From NCBI GenBank assembly GCA_020850995.1, contig JADZDP010000111.1, positions 1 through 51,585 of the forward strand: a stretch of DNA of 51,585 bases, written 5' to 3'. Below, piece by piece: positions 7,680 to 15,812 of the stretch. A program made the translations under genes and the position numbers. Below the pieces are notes generated by a model. The model ran no database searches. It was given only the letters and a program-made list of their open reading frames with translations, and was not told where the DNA came from. The DNA is from Deltaproteobacteria bacterium. Its GTDB lineage: Bacteria > Myxococcota > UBA727 > VGSZ01. Numbering within the stretch: position 1 is the first letter of the stretch; each line of letters opens with the position of its first letter.

Positions 7680-8216
7680 ATGGGTGGATCCGGCGAACGT
7701 CTCCTCATCGCTGAGCCGCGGCACCTCTCACGGACGATGCTGCTCGCGGGCCTGCTCGCGGCCATCGGGCTGATCCGCCTCAGCGGCGACTTGCTCACCG
7801 ACATCGACCCGACGTGGGCGTGGCAGCTCGACGAGTCGCCGGTCCGCTACCTCATCGTCCGTGTCACCGACGGCTCCCTGATCGGCGACCTGAACGTGCA
7901 GTACTTCAAGGTGCTCGCGATACCGTGCGGGCTCTCGCTCGTGTTCCTGGTGAACGGCGGGCTCACGGGGGGCCTCGAGCTCGCTGCGCGTCGGTGGGCA
8001 GACCCACGGTTCCGCCTCTCGGTCATCGTCGCGTTGGCCGCCGTCTGCGCGTTCTGCGAGATCGAGAAGGCGACCCATCTGCTGGGCCTGCCGACCGGGG
8101 TGGCGGTCGGTGAGCGACCCTGGTTGAACCACGTCGTGCACAGCGTCGGAGGCGTGCTGGCGTACCCCCTGTCGTGCGCTCTGCGCTACACGCGTGCTTC
8201 TCCGCTCGAGAGCTGA
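7680..8216 (+). CDS. Hypothetical integral membrane protein
   Basis: A 178-residue protein with about four membrane segments: residues about 20-36 (LLAGLLAAIGLIRLSG), 76-94 (FKVLAIPCGLSLVFLV), 111-130 (LSVIVALAAVCAFCEI) and 151-165. A soluble loop with DIDPTWAWQLDES lies between the first two. No family is recognised. Its start is 60 nt after the thioredoxin/TPR stop and has its own TAGCCT element, so it may be separately transcribed. Charge distribution does not favour a channel or transporter in particular. Confidence 0.7.
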   Translation: MGGSGERLLIAEPRHLSRTMLLAGLLAAIGLIRLSGDLLTDIDPTWAWQLDESPVRYLIVRVTDGSLIGDLNVQYFKVLAIPCGLSLVFLVNGGLTGGLELAARRWADPRFRLSVIVALAAVCAFCEIEKATHLLGLPTGVAVGERPWLNHVVHSVGGVLAYPLSCALRYTRASPLES

Positions 8217-8513
8217 TTCGCAGGTCGGCTCGCGCGCTCTCTCACGACCAAGAGAGGGAAGCGAGGGATGGCCATGCAAACGAAGGCGAGCACGTGCAGC
8301 GGCTTCCGCGCGGAGGAGACGGGATCCACCGTCACCTCGATGGCGACTACGGCGCTGCCTGCCCGGCGTCGCCTCGTCGATGGTGGCGCCAGTGCGGTAG
8401 AAGGCTGGTATGACCACGCGCGCAGCCACTCGCACGACGCTTCTGCTGGCCGGCCGGCGCGGTGGGGACATCCCGCAGGCGCGGCAGCTGCGCGTCGCGA
8501 GCGGGGCGCCCCC

Positions 8514-9203
8514 ATGAAGAACGGCGGCATTGTCGACGAGGAGCTCGACCTTCGCGGCAGCCGCGGACTGGCGCGACGACGCTTGGGCAAGGGCGTGCCC
8601 CTCGTCCTGGTACCCGGCTGCGGACGCGACCACCACGACTTCGACCCTTTGCTCGACGAGCTCGCCGGCCACGACCTCGTGGTGCCAGCGCTGCCAGGCC
8701 GCGCGGGGGTGCCCGGCGCGCCGCCCGCGAGCGCCGAAGAGGCCGCGCGCTACGTGCTCGCGGTGCTCGACGCATGCGGCATCACGCGCGTCGTCGTCGG
8801 GGGCCACTCCTATGGAGGCGCCATCGCGCTCGAGCTCGCGCTCGCGGCGCCGACGCGCGTCGCAGGGCTCGCGCTCCTGTCGACGGGCGCGCGCCTGCGG
8901 GTGGCGCCGGCGATGCTCGAGGCGGTCGCGGCCTCCGGTGACGACGTCGCGCTCGCCGATTGGCAGGCGTGCCATCGCTTCGATCGGCTGCCGGACATCA
9001 CCCGGGTGCGCGGCCCCGCCGCCATCGTCGTTGGCCGAGACGACCCGCTCACGCCGGTGCGCTACTCGCGCTTCTTGCACGACGCCATCGTGCCCTCGAC
9101 GCTGACGGTTATCGAGGGCGCCGACCACGAGGCGCCGTCGACGCACGCCGACGTGGTCGCCGCCGCGCTGCGGGGCCTGCTCGGCGCGCTCGCTTCCGCC
9201 TGA
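8514..9203 (+). CDS. Alpha/beta hydrolase-fold protein
   Basis: A 229-residue cytoplasmic hydrolase with the complete triad in canonical order: GHSYGG with Ser99, GRDDPLTP with Asp176 or Asp177, and GADHEAP with His205. The oxyanion segment is VLVPGCGRD (about 31-39). The cap region between strands 6 and 7 is short. This matches esterase/haloperoxidase-type alpha/beta hydrolases; substrate unknown. The open frame extends upstream to 8268, but that part is Arg/Ser-rich and unlike protein, so ATG 8514 is used; no clear ribosome site supports it. The 297 bp upstream (8217-8513) contains no convincing gene. Confidence 0.82.
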   Translation: MKNGGIVDEELDLRGSRGLARRRLGKGVPLVLVPGCGRDHHDFDPLLDELAGHDLVVPALPGRAGVPGAPPASAEEAARYVLAVLDACGITRVVVGGHSYGGAIALELALAAPTRVAGLALLSTGARLRVAPAMLEAVAASGDDVALADWQACHRFDRLPDITRVRGPAAIVVGRDDPLTPVRYSRFLHDAIVPSTLTVIEGADHEAPSTHADVVAAALRGLLGALASA

Positions 9204-9320
9204 CTGGTCATTGGCGGGCGCGGGGCGCTCGCCCGAGTGGGGCTGCGGGCGGGCGTCGGTGGGCGCGGCCCCGCGCATCACGCGCGCGACCTGACGATCG
9301 CCTCCGTCCGTTGCAGCATC

Positions 9321-10673
9321 TCACCTGACGCACGGAGCGGGCACCGGGCAGGCGGCGCCTTCGGGGCGCGGGAAGCTCTGCTGGCACCAGGCGACGTCGA
9401 CGAAGGTGTTGCCGGCGCCGAAGTCGACGACCTCGCCCAACCAGCCGCGCTCGATGCCGTCACCGGCGCTATCGCTGATCGTGGTCGACGTAATGAACGC
9501 GCTCGCAGGCACGCCAAAGATGCCAATCCCTGCGTTGTTGAAGTTGCTCATGCCCGAAGGGGCGGCTGGGTTCTCGCAGCTGTAATTCTCTGAACCGCTG
9601 GGGCCGCCCGCGAACTCGACGCGCACCTGCTCCATGCGATTGCGCGGATCCGGCACGGAGCCAAACGAGATGCCGATCCAGTCCCCTGCCGCAGGCGTCA
9701 CCGCGCCCGAGGTGAAGGTGATGGGCGCGCCCTCCGTGCCGACGGCGACGAGCGCGCCGGTCGCCGGAGCCGCGCCGCGGAAATGCTCGACCTCGAATGA
9801 CCCAGCGGGCTCGAAGCGAAGGGTCACGCCAGGCTCGATGGTGAGCAGCGGAATGGCCGCGCCCATGACACGCAGCGAGTCTCCCGCGAGGCGCCCCACA
9901 TGATACGGAACACCGCGATCGTGCATGGTCATATCCCACTCGATGTCGCCCGCCATGATGAGCACCTCGTCGATGCCATTGCCGGTGTAGTCGCCCGCGG
10001 GGAGGCTGCCGACCGAGCCTGCTCCCGCCATCACCGGGTTGCTCGCCGAACCCGTCACCGTGAGGCGGTCGGAGTCCTCGGTGAAGGTCGCATTGGCCTC
10101 GACGCGCAGCCCAACCTGGGCTGCGCCGCTGATGGTCACGTCCCGCACGCTCACGAGCGGCTGCGGGACATGCGAGCCGCTGTCGCCGCGGACCCAAAGC
10201 GCAGCCGACTCCGGGTCCGCCGCGAGATCGCCACCGCCCACGAGGGTCACGCCGCTGAGCCGTGACTGTCCTTGCAAGATCTGGATTTGTCCCCAGGTGT
10301 CCTCTGCATCCTCTGGCTCGAATCGAATTGGCAAGTCGGGCGACCCCTCGGCGAGGAGGGTCCCACCCACCTGCACGTCGATGCCATAGCCATGCCGGAC
10401 CTTGATGATGGCGCACGGTTCGATTGTGAGCGTCGCGTCGCTTCGCACCGAGACCCCGAAGGTCAACAGATGCACGGCGGCTGGCCATGCTTCATCCGCG
10501 ACGATGGTCTCTGAGTGTTCGACCGGCGCGGCGGCAGCATCGAGCGCAGGGCACGTCGCCGGGTCGGGCGGGCGGGTTGGCGGCAGGTCGCAGCCCGTCG
10601 TCAACATCGCGCACGCCATCACGAATGACGAAGACATCGATACGGTGTGCGGGAGCGTCATGGAGGGCACCAT
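9321..10673 (-). CDS. Lipoprotein with right-handed parallel beta-helix repeats
   Basis: A 450-residue secreted protein. Its signal peptide ends LTTGC (Cys28), so it is probably a lipoprotein. The rest is a run of short beta strands with repeated phrases such as LTIEPCAIIKV, VGGTLLAEGS, LTIEPGVTLRFEP and LVAVGTEGAPITF. This is the classic pattern of parallel beta-helix (pectate-lyase-like) proteins. No catalytic residues of a polysaccharide lyase are evident, so a surface or adhesin role is more likely. ATG 10673 is used; ATG 10661 is equally possible and neither has a clear ribosome site. It follows the caspase/lipoprotein pair on the same strand after a 139-bp gap. Confidence 0.8.
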   Translation of the reverse strand: MVPSMTLPHTVSMSSSFVMACAMLTTGCDLPPTRPPDPATCPALDAAAAPVEHSETIVADEAWPAAVHLLTFGVSVRSDATLTIEPCAIIKVRHGYGIDVQVGGTLLAEGSPDLPIRFEPEDAEDTWGQIQILQGQSRLSGVTLVGGGDLAADPESAALWVRGDSGSHVPQPLVSVRDVTISGAAQVGLRVEANATFTEDSDRLTVTGSASNPVMAGAGSVGSLPAGDYTGNGIDEVLIMAGDIEWDMTMHDRGVPYHVGRLAGDSLRVMGAAIPLLTIEPGVTLRFEPAGSFEVEHFRGAAPATGALVAVGTEGAPITFTSGAVTPAAGDWIGISFGSVPDPRNRMEQVRVEFAGGPSGSENYSCENPAAPSGMSNFNNAGIGIFGVPASAFITSTTISDSAGDGIERGWLGEVVDFGAGNTFVDVAWCQQSFPRPEGAACPVPAPCVR

Positions 10674-10812
10674 GGCACATGGGGTTTCGGAGTGAAGGGA
10701 ATTGGGCGGTGCCCCGCAACGGTGGAAGCTTTGACGCCGATCCGCTCTGGTGGACGCCCCGCCACAGCGCCTGAGCTCGCCGAGGCGTTCACCTTGCATT
10801 TGCGCGCCGGGA

Positions 10813-11418
10813 TCAGGGCGCGCCGAGCGCGGCCTCGATGACCTGCGCCACCGCCGCGTCGCCATCGTCGTCGAGCGCCACGCGCGCGGCCTCGCTCGCG
10901 GGGTCGACCGCTTCGGGGCCGCTGCCGCCCAGGCGCATCACGGCGATGCCACGCGGATAGCCGTGCTCGTCCAACGCGCCGCCGCTCCCGTTGTAGGTGA
11001 CGACGAGTGCGCGATCGACGCCGGCGACGTACTCGTTGAGCTCATCGCCGCCCACCGCGACGATGAGACCAACGGCGCCGTCGGGCGTCTGTCGCTCCTC
11101 GAAGGCGGTGGGCAGCTCGAGGTAGGGCGGGCCGACGACCTCGATCCAGAACATCGTTTGGTCGTCGTGCTCGACGTCGGAGCCCGCCTCGGCGATCCGG
11201 GGACGGTCCGCGCTCGTGAGGTCATACCACCGCAGCCTGGCGTGCGGCCCGCCCTGGTACGACAGGCGCTGCGCGGCGCCGTCGACGTCGACGACGGTGC
11301 CGTGGAGGTTGAAGAGCGCCTCCCCGGGGTAGCTCGCTGGTGCCATGCCATCGCAGGCGCACAGCGCCACGCTCGCCATCGCCACCAACAACCACGCGCG
11401 TGCGCATGAGCGCCTCAT
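10813..11418 (-). CDS. Hypothetical lipoprotein coupled to the caspase gene
   Basis: A 201-residue protein with a Sec signal and lipobox-like LCAC (Cys22). The mature domain is beta-rich with two conserved-looking patches: LHGTVVDVDG near residue 40 and IVAVGGDELNEYVAGVD near 120. The C-terminus is acidic and alanine-rich. No family is recognised. The ATG at 11418 overlaps the caspase stop as ATGA, which strongly supports this start over the ATG nine bases upstream and means the protein is made with the caspase. A binding partner or envelope anchor for the caspase is a reasonable hypothesis. Confidence 0.78.
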   Translation of the reverse strand: MRRSCARAWLLVAMASVALCACDGMAPASYPGEALFNLHGTVVDVDGAAQRLSYQGGPHARLRWYDLTSADRPRIAEAGSDVEHDDQTMFWIEVVGPPYLELPTAFEERQTPDGAVGLIVAVGGDELNEYVAGVDRALVVTYNGSGGALDEHGYPRGIAVMRLGGSGPEAVDPASEAARVALDDDGDAAVAQVIEAALGAP

Positions 11419-13043
11419 AGCCACCACCCCACGCCCAACGTCGCATAGGGCGCGAAGTCGCCGGCGATCTGGACGGGCGGCAGGTCGTTGGGAGCGACGT
11501 TGAAGTAGGCCAAGGAGGGCCAGACCAAGACCCGCACTCCCAGCTCGGTGCTCAGGTAGGCGCCGCCAACAAGCTCGAGCGCCCCCGTGACGCCGAGAGA
11601 CCCCATGGCCACCCAGGAGAGGCGATCGGGCGCAACACCCTCCGTCTCGAAGCGCTGCCAGAACAGGCCTGCGCCCAATCCTCCGCTCATGCCCACGCTG
11701 AAACCGAGGTCGCCGCTGCGACCATCCCAGGTCTGCGTGACATTAACGCCCAGCACGCTCTCGAGGGTGCGGATGTCGAGTCGGTAGTTCTTGGTCTCGC
11801 TCTGGCAAAGGTCGAGGTGCGGCACCACGCCGATCCACCCGAGCTCCACCGGCCAGGCCGCCTGCATGCCCGGACACCAGTCGCCCGGCAGCTCACCCGA
11901 CGGAGGGCCGCGCAAATAGAGCGCGGCCGCGGGGCCGCTGACGACGCCAGACGCGCTGCCGCCCTTGCGCACCAGGCGCGCGTACTCGGTGCGTGTCAGC
12001 GCACTGGGATCGAGGGCCAGCTCGCTGCCCTCGTAGAGCGTCACTTCACCCTCGAGGATTGCCTCGGGGGCGCGGCCCCGTACCCAATGTCGACCCGGGC
12101 GCAATGAGAGGATGCGGCGCGTGTCGCTGCTCGATACCTCCGCTTCCACCTCGCCGGCATCGCCGCCGGCGAGCACGAGCCAGCTCGCGCCCGCGGGCAA
12201 CTCGAGGCGCGCGCGCTCGGCCGCGCTGCCCGGGCGCGTGAGCACTAGCTCGCCGCGGCCCCGCAGGTCGTAGCGGAAGGTGGGGTGCTGCGTGCCGGCT
12301 AGCGTCAGCGACGACGCGCGCAGCGTCGTCTGGTACGCGTACTGGTACGCCTCCGACAGCACCACCGCGCCGTCGCCGTCGCCGTCGGCGGCTCCTTGCA
12401 AGCCCGACAGCAGCGCGTGAGTGAAGAACGAGCCTTGCACCTCGTCGGACTCTTGCGCGTCTTCGCCGGCGGCCGCCGAGGTGAGCACGATGAAGCCCTC
12501 GCCCGCCAGGTGATCTTGCACCGTGACCGCGAGAGGAAACTCGTCGGTCGCCTTGGCGCCCTTGACCCGCGTGAGCGCGCCGCTGCGGCAGGAGTCGGTG
12601 ATGAGCAAACGCGCCCCGGCCGCAGAGCCGGCCACCAATTGCTCTATCTCGCGCAGCGCGAGCGCGGTGCCGTTCAGGTGCAGGGCCTCTGCGTCCGCGT
12701 GGCCCGAGTAAAACACCAGCAGCAGGGGTTGTGCGCCATTGGTGTCGACGGCGCGGCGCACGCGCTCGTTGACGGCCAAGAGCGCCCGGCGCGCGTCCTC
12801 GGCGGAGGCCCCGGTCAGCGTGACCACGTTCTCGCGCGGGAACTCGCCGAGCTCCACCAACACTTCGCCGAGGCGACGCGCGTCGCGCTCGGCGTAGCGC
12901 AGCTCCACCTCGCTGGGCGCGCCGCGGTTGTTGCCGAGGAGTACGGCGAAGCGCTCCACCGCAGCGCGCGCCGCGGGTGCGGCGCCGAGCAGCGCCACTA
13001 GCGTGAGGCCGCCAGCAAGAGCGAAGGTCGATCGGCCGGCCAT
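11415..13043 (-). CDS. Secreted caspase-family (C14-like) protein with C-terminal beta domain
   Basis: A 542-residue protein with a signal peptide (residues 1-27, ending AARAA). The caspase fold spans about 30-240: FYSGHAD carries His115 and TDSCRSG carries Cys152, the catalytic dyad. A DGDGDGAVVLSE loop (220-231) resembles an EF-hand calcium site. Residues about 265-370 are beta-rich and PEGA-like (GRHWVRG..., VTLYEGSEL). The last 170 residues alternate hydrophobic strands with Gly and aromatic residues and end GVGWWL, suggesting an outer-membrane-type barrel or beta-sandwich. Caspase-fold proteases cut after basic or acidic residues; specificity here is unknown. It is divergent from an ECF sigma gene with only 123 bp between. 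Confidence 0.88.
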   Translation of the reverse strand: MAGRSTFALAGGLTLVALLGAAPAARAAVERFAVLLGNNRGAPSEVELRYAERDARRLGEVLVELGEFPRENVVTLTGASAEDARRALLAVNERVRRAVDTNGAQPLLLVFYSGHADAEALHLNGTALALREIEQLVAGSAAGARLLITDSCRSGALTRVKGAKATDEFPLAVTVQDHLAGEGFIVLTSAAAGEDAQESDEVQGSFFTHALLSGLQGAADGDGDGAVVLSEAYQYAYQTTLRASSLTLAGTQHPTFRYDLRGRGELVLTRPGSAAERARLELPAGASWLVLAGGDAGEVEAEVSSSDTRRILSLRPGRHWVRGRAPEAILEGEVTLYEGSELALDPSALTRTEYARLVRKGGSASGVVSGPAAALYLRGPPSGELPGDWCPGMQAAWPVELGWIGVVPHLDLCQSETKNYRLDIRTLESVLGVNVTQTWDGRSGDLGFSVGMSGGLGAGLFWQRFETEGVAPDRLSWVAMGSLGVTGALELVGGAYLSTELGVRVLVWPSLAYFNVAPNDLPPVQIAGDFAPYATLGVGWWL

Positions 13044-13050
13044 CGTAACG

Positions 13051-13056
13051 ATTGTA
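13051..13056 (-). promoter_or_regulatory. -10-like element TACAAT for the caspase gene
   Basis: On the minus strand TACAAT lies 7 nt before the caspase ATG, the best sigma-70-like -10 in this gap. It overlaps a plus-strand GTAAG that could be part of an ECF-type promoter, so the two transcripts may compete. Confidence 0.35.
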
Positions 13057-13166
13057 AGGTCGACGCTTGCGCTTCGTCGCCTTCGCGGGTGACCGTGCTC
13101 ACGGGCAGGATCGTGGGCTGGCGGTCCAGAAGCCTTCGGTGTCCTCCGCCCCCAGACGTGGCGCGG

Positions 13167-13721
13167 GTGTGCTTGGCGTGTCGGAGGTGTGCGGTCAGCA
13201 TCGCGCGCCGAGGAGTCGTTCGCATCTTCGCCGTTCCCGCTCCCAGCCTCGACGTCGCCGCTGCGTTTCGCACGCACGGCCACCTGGTGTTGCGCCGTGC
13301 GCGCGCCATCTTGCGCAACGAGGCCGAGGCTGAAGAGGTGCTGCAAGAGGTGTTCGCCGGCCTGGTGGCGAAGCCCGAGCAGTTCCACGGGCGCAGCGCC
13401 CTCACCACCTTCCTCTACTCGGTGACCACGCACCGTTGCCTGAACCGCCTGCGCGACAGCCGGAACCGCACGCGCCTGGTCGACGAGGTGGTGCGCCCCG
13501 CCACCACCGGCACGGTGGCGCCGACGGCGGAGAAGCAGACGCTGTTGCGCCAGGTGCTGTCTCGCGTCGACGAAGAGCTGGTGGCGCCCGCCGTCCACTA
13601 CCACGTCGACGGCATGAGCCAGACGGAGATCGGCGAGCAGCTCGGCGTCTCGCGCCGCAAGGTGGCAGAGCTGCTCGAGCGCTTCGACGCCGCCATGAAG
13701 AAGCAGACGGAGGAGCCATGA
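13167..13721 (+). CDS. ECF-family RNA polymerase sigma factor
   Basis: Directs RNA polymerase to specific promoters. Region 2 is visible as VAAAFRTHGHLVLRRARAIL through ALTTFLYSVTTHRCLNRLRDS. Region 4 ends in the helix-turn-helix MSQTEIGEQLGVSRRKVAEL. Both regions are present at the usual ECF length (about 180 residues). The start is uncertain: in-frame GTGs lie at 13089, 13095, 13113, 13158 and 13167, none with a good ribosome site. The segment before region 2 is Arg/Cys-rich and unconvincing, so the shortest was chosen. The stop overlaps the anti-sigma start as ATGA. It is divergent from the secreted caspase gene, which suggests that it or its partner controls the locus. Confidence 0.85.
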   Translation: MCLACRRCAVSIARRGVVRIFAVPAPSLDVAAAFRTHGHLVLRRARAILRNEAEAEEVLQEVFAGLVAKPEQFHGRSALTTFLYSVTTHRCLNRLRDSRNRTRLVDEVVRPATTGTVAPTAEKQTLLRQVLSRVDEELVAPAVHYHVDGMSQTEIGEQLGVSRRKVAELLERFDAAMKKQTEEP

Positions 13722-14455
13722 TCCCCGAATCGACGCGTGGCGAGAGCTGCCTCTCCGACCTGACCCTCGATCGATTGTTGCTCGACGAGCTCGACGAAGG
13801 CCCGCGCAGCCAGGCGCTTGCCCACCTGCAAGGCTGTGCCGCTTGCGCTGCCCGACGCCGCGAGCTCGACGACGACCGCGCGCGCTTCCAGCAGAGCCCG
13901 CGCCGCTTGGGTGGAGGCAAGGTGGTGGCGCTGGCGGGGTGGCGCGCCCGGCGTGGGTGGGTGGCCGGCGCCGCGGGCGCGCTCTTGGCGGCGAGCTTGG
14001 CGCTTGTGGTCACGCGCACCCCCCGCGACGACGAGGGCGCGGGTGAGCGCCGCAAGGGCGGCGCCTTCGTCTCGTGGTACCTGCAGCGCGGTGGCGAGGT
14101 CCGTCAAGGCCGCGCCGAGGACGTGCTGCAGCAGGGCGATCGGCTGCGCTTCACCTTGTTCGCCGAGAGCCCCGGCTTTGGCGCTGTGGTGTCCCGCGCC
14201 GACGAGGCGCACGGCGGCTTCGCGCTGCCCAGCACCGGGCGCATGGGCGCGCTGGTCCCGGGCGCCAACGAGCTGCCCGGGGCCATCGAGCTCGACGCCG
14301 CGGAGGGCGCCGAGGAGCTCGTGGTCTTCCGCTGTGCGCGCGAGCTGTCGTTGGACGAGCTCCGGGCCGCGGCGCGCGCGCCGACAGGCGCTGATGCCCC
14401 CGAGGGGTGCGAGGCAGCCGCGCTCTCGCTGCTGAAGCGCGCCGCGTCGCGTTGA
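13718..14455 (+). CDS. Transmembrane zinc-finger anti-sigma factor with extracytoplasmic sensor-like domain
   Basis: A 245-residue membrane protein. The N-terminal cytoplasmic part carries HLQGCAAC (His36, Cys40, Cys43), the HxxxCxxC signature of zinc-binding anti-sigma domains that hold ECF factors inactive. A membrane helix follows at about residues 80-98. The extracytoplasmic part (about 110-245) is beta-rich, with GDRLRFTLFAESPGFGAVVS and a later LPGAIELD segment, similar in pattern to the DUF4384 type of domain often linked to caspases. It probably senses an envelope signal and releases the sigma factor encoded just upstream, to which it is coupled by a 4-nt overlap. Confidence 0.85.
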   Translation: MIPESTRGESCLSDLTLDRLLLDELDEGPRSQALAHLQGCAACAARRRELDDDRARFQQSPRRLGGGKVVALAGWRARRGWVAGAAGALLAASLALVVTRTPRDDEGAGERRKGGAFVSWYLQRGGEVRQGRAEDVLQQGDRLRFTLFAESPGFGAVVSRADEAHGGFALPSTGRMGALVPGANELPGAIELDAAEGAEELVVFRCARELSLDELRAAARAPTGADAPEGCEAAALSLLKRAASR

Positions 14456-14541
14456 AGGCAGGGGCAGCGCGTGACTGCCGTCGATGACGGCACGCACGTG
14501 GAGTGCGCCACGCGGGCAGCGCTGCGTGCCTCACCTCTTGT

Positions 14542-14557
14542 GTCCGGTGCACCGGAC
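14542..14557. promoter_or_regulatory. Perfect 16-bp palindrome gtccggtgcaccggac
   Basis: A perfect palindrome ending 3 nt before the GGAGGA ribosome site of the Cys-rich lipoprotein gene at 14569. A second small inverted repeat (TGCCGTC-GAT-GACGGCA, 14476-14492) lies in the same 113-bp gap. The site could be an operator or could occlude the ribosome site in RNA. Confidence 0.4.
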
Positions 14558-14568
14558 GAAGGAGGAAC

Positions 14569-15645
14569 ATGCAGCCCTATCGCTTGCTCATCTCGTGCGC
14601 CGCCGCACTCCTGCTCGGGCCCGCCTTGCTCGGCGCGTGCACCGATGACCTGACGCGTGGCCTGGAGAACCCGGGCCTCGACGAGGAGCCAGAGCGCAGT
14701 GGCTCCGAGGCCGGCACGGGCTCGGAGCCGAGCCCCTGGTGCGAGCGCCACGAGCAGTGCCCGGAGGCAGCCTTCTGCGCGCTGGTCGAGAAGGTGCTCA
14801 GCGACGAGGAGATCGCGCAGCTCGTTGAGGCCAGCGGGCAGCCCGCCGGAACCGGCCTCTGCTACCCGGTGCCTTTGAACGGCAGCCTGTGCACCTCGGA
14901 TGAGGACTGCCCCGACTACAGCCTGTGCGCGCCGGGCGAGCAGCTCTACTACGGGTCGGCGTGGGGCGAGATCGTCGCGCTCGGCTACCCAGCGGACGGT
15001 GGACAGTGCGTCGCCATCGTCGAGCCCGAGGAGCTCGACACGCGAACCAAGGCATGCCTGGAGTTGGGGCTGGCGGCCTGCACGTCGACGCCGGGGTGTT
15101 GGCCGCAGGAGCGCTGCAGTGTCGTCTCCGCCGAAGGCGAGGCACCCGAGTGGCCCGAGGAGTGCCTGGGCTTCGCCTATCAAGCGTGTCTGCCGGGCGA
15201 GGAGCCGCCGAGCACAGGCAGGTGCGACGTCGACGCCGACTGCTTCGAGCGCGAGCACTGCAGGGAGGGCTGGTGCGAGGCCGACCCGGCGTACGCCTGC
15301 ACCGACGACGGCGATTGCGCCGAGGGCGAGGCCTGCGCCCTCAGCGGTCGGCCGCAGTGCTCCCGCGTTGACCTTGGCACCGAGAACCCAGACGGGACGA
15401 CCACCACCGAGCAGGAGATCGAGGGCGACTGCCACGACATCTCCTGGGCACGCCAATGCGCCGAGGACTGGGAGAGCGATCCCAACGAGCCAGAGCAGCA
15501 AGGGCTGCAATGTCACGAGGACGCGGAGTGCATCGCGCTGGGCGGTATGGCGTGCATCTTGTGGAGCGAGGTGCCTCTGACCCCCGAGGAGCAGGCGGCG
15601 CTCGTGGAGAGCGGCGTGGATCCCGCCGCCGGCTTCTGCATTTGA
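14569..15645 (+). CDS. Cys-rich lipoprotein, first of two tandem paralogs
   Basis: A 358-residue lipoprotein: signal segment ending LLGAC (Cys24). The mature part has about 24 further Cys in short CxxDxDCxxGxxC units (for example CTSDEDCPDYSLC, CDVDADCFEREHC and CTDDGDCAEGEAC), consistent with small disulfide-bonded modules as in many myxobacterial surface lipoproteins. A CAPGEQLYYGSAW segment at about 120 and a closing CHEDAECIALGG...AAGFCI segment are shared with the next gene, showing a duplication. Start: ATG 14569 with AAGGAGG three nt upstream. It follows the ECF/anti-sigma pair and may belong to its regulon. Confidence 0.85.
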   Translation: MQPYRLLISCAAALLLGPALLGACTDDLTRGLENPGLDEEPERSGSEAGTGSEPSPWCERHEQCPEAAFCALVEKVLSDEEIAQLVEASGQPAGTGLCYPVPLNGSLCTSDEDCPDYSLCAPGEQLYYGSAWGEIVALGYPADGGQCVAIVEPEELDTRTKACLELGLAACTSTPGCWPQERCSVVSAEGEAPEWPEECLGFAYQACLPGEEPPSTGRCDVDADCFEREHCREGWCEADPAYACTDDGDCAEGEACALSGRPQCSRVDLGTENPDGTTTTEQEIEGDCHDISWARQCAEDWESDPNEPEQQGLQCHEDAECIALGGMACILWSEVPLTPEEQAALVESGVDPAAGFCI

Positions 15646-15662
15646 TCGATAGCGCGACTATT

Positions 15663-15706
15663 CCGGCCCGGCGGGAGCCGCGAGTGCGCGGCGCTCGTCG
15701 GGCCGG
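15663..15706. terminator. Long GC-rich hairpin between the Cys-rich paralogs
   Basis: About 20 base pairs (one mismatch, a few G-U) close on a 4-nt AGTG loop at 15683-15686; the outer arms CCGGCCCG / CGGGCCGG are perfect. It starts 18 nt after the stop of the first gene. There is no U-tract, so it may be a weak terminator, an attenuator or an RNA-stability element that makes the two paralogs differently expressed. Confidence 0.5.
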
Positions 15707-15812
15707 TCCCGTGATGCCCGCCATTGACGTCGAGCACGGCGCGCGCGCCGGAGCTACCGGGTGGCGTTCCTCATCTCCGCCCCCGACATCGACAACGGGG
15801 CCAAGGAGCACC

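Noticed and set aside
8217..8513. Possible remnant membrane gene on the minus strand (PLHVLAFVCMAIPRFPLLVV)
   Set aside because: Only one hydrophobic stretch is seen, the rest is Arg/Ser-rich, and no start, ribosome site or homologous neighbour supports it.
13054..13078. ECF-type promoter GTAAG-N16-CGTC ahead of the sigma gene
   Set aside because: The match to an autoregulated ECF promoter is short and degenerate, overlaps a better sigma-70-like TACAAT on the other strand, and is not repeated with proper spacing before the other ECF gene.
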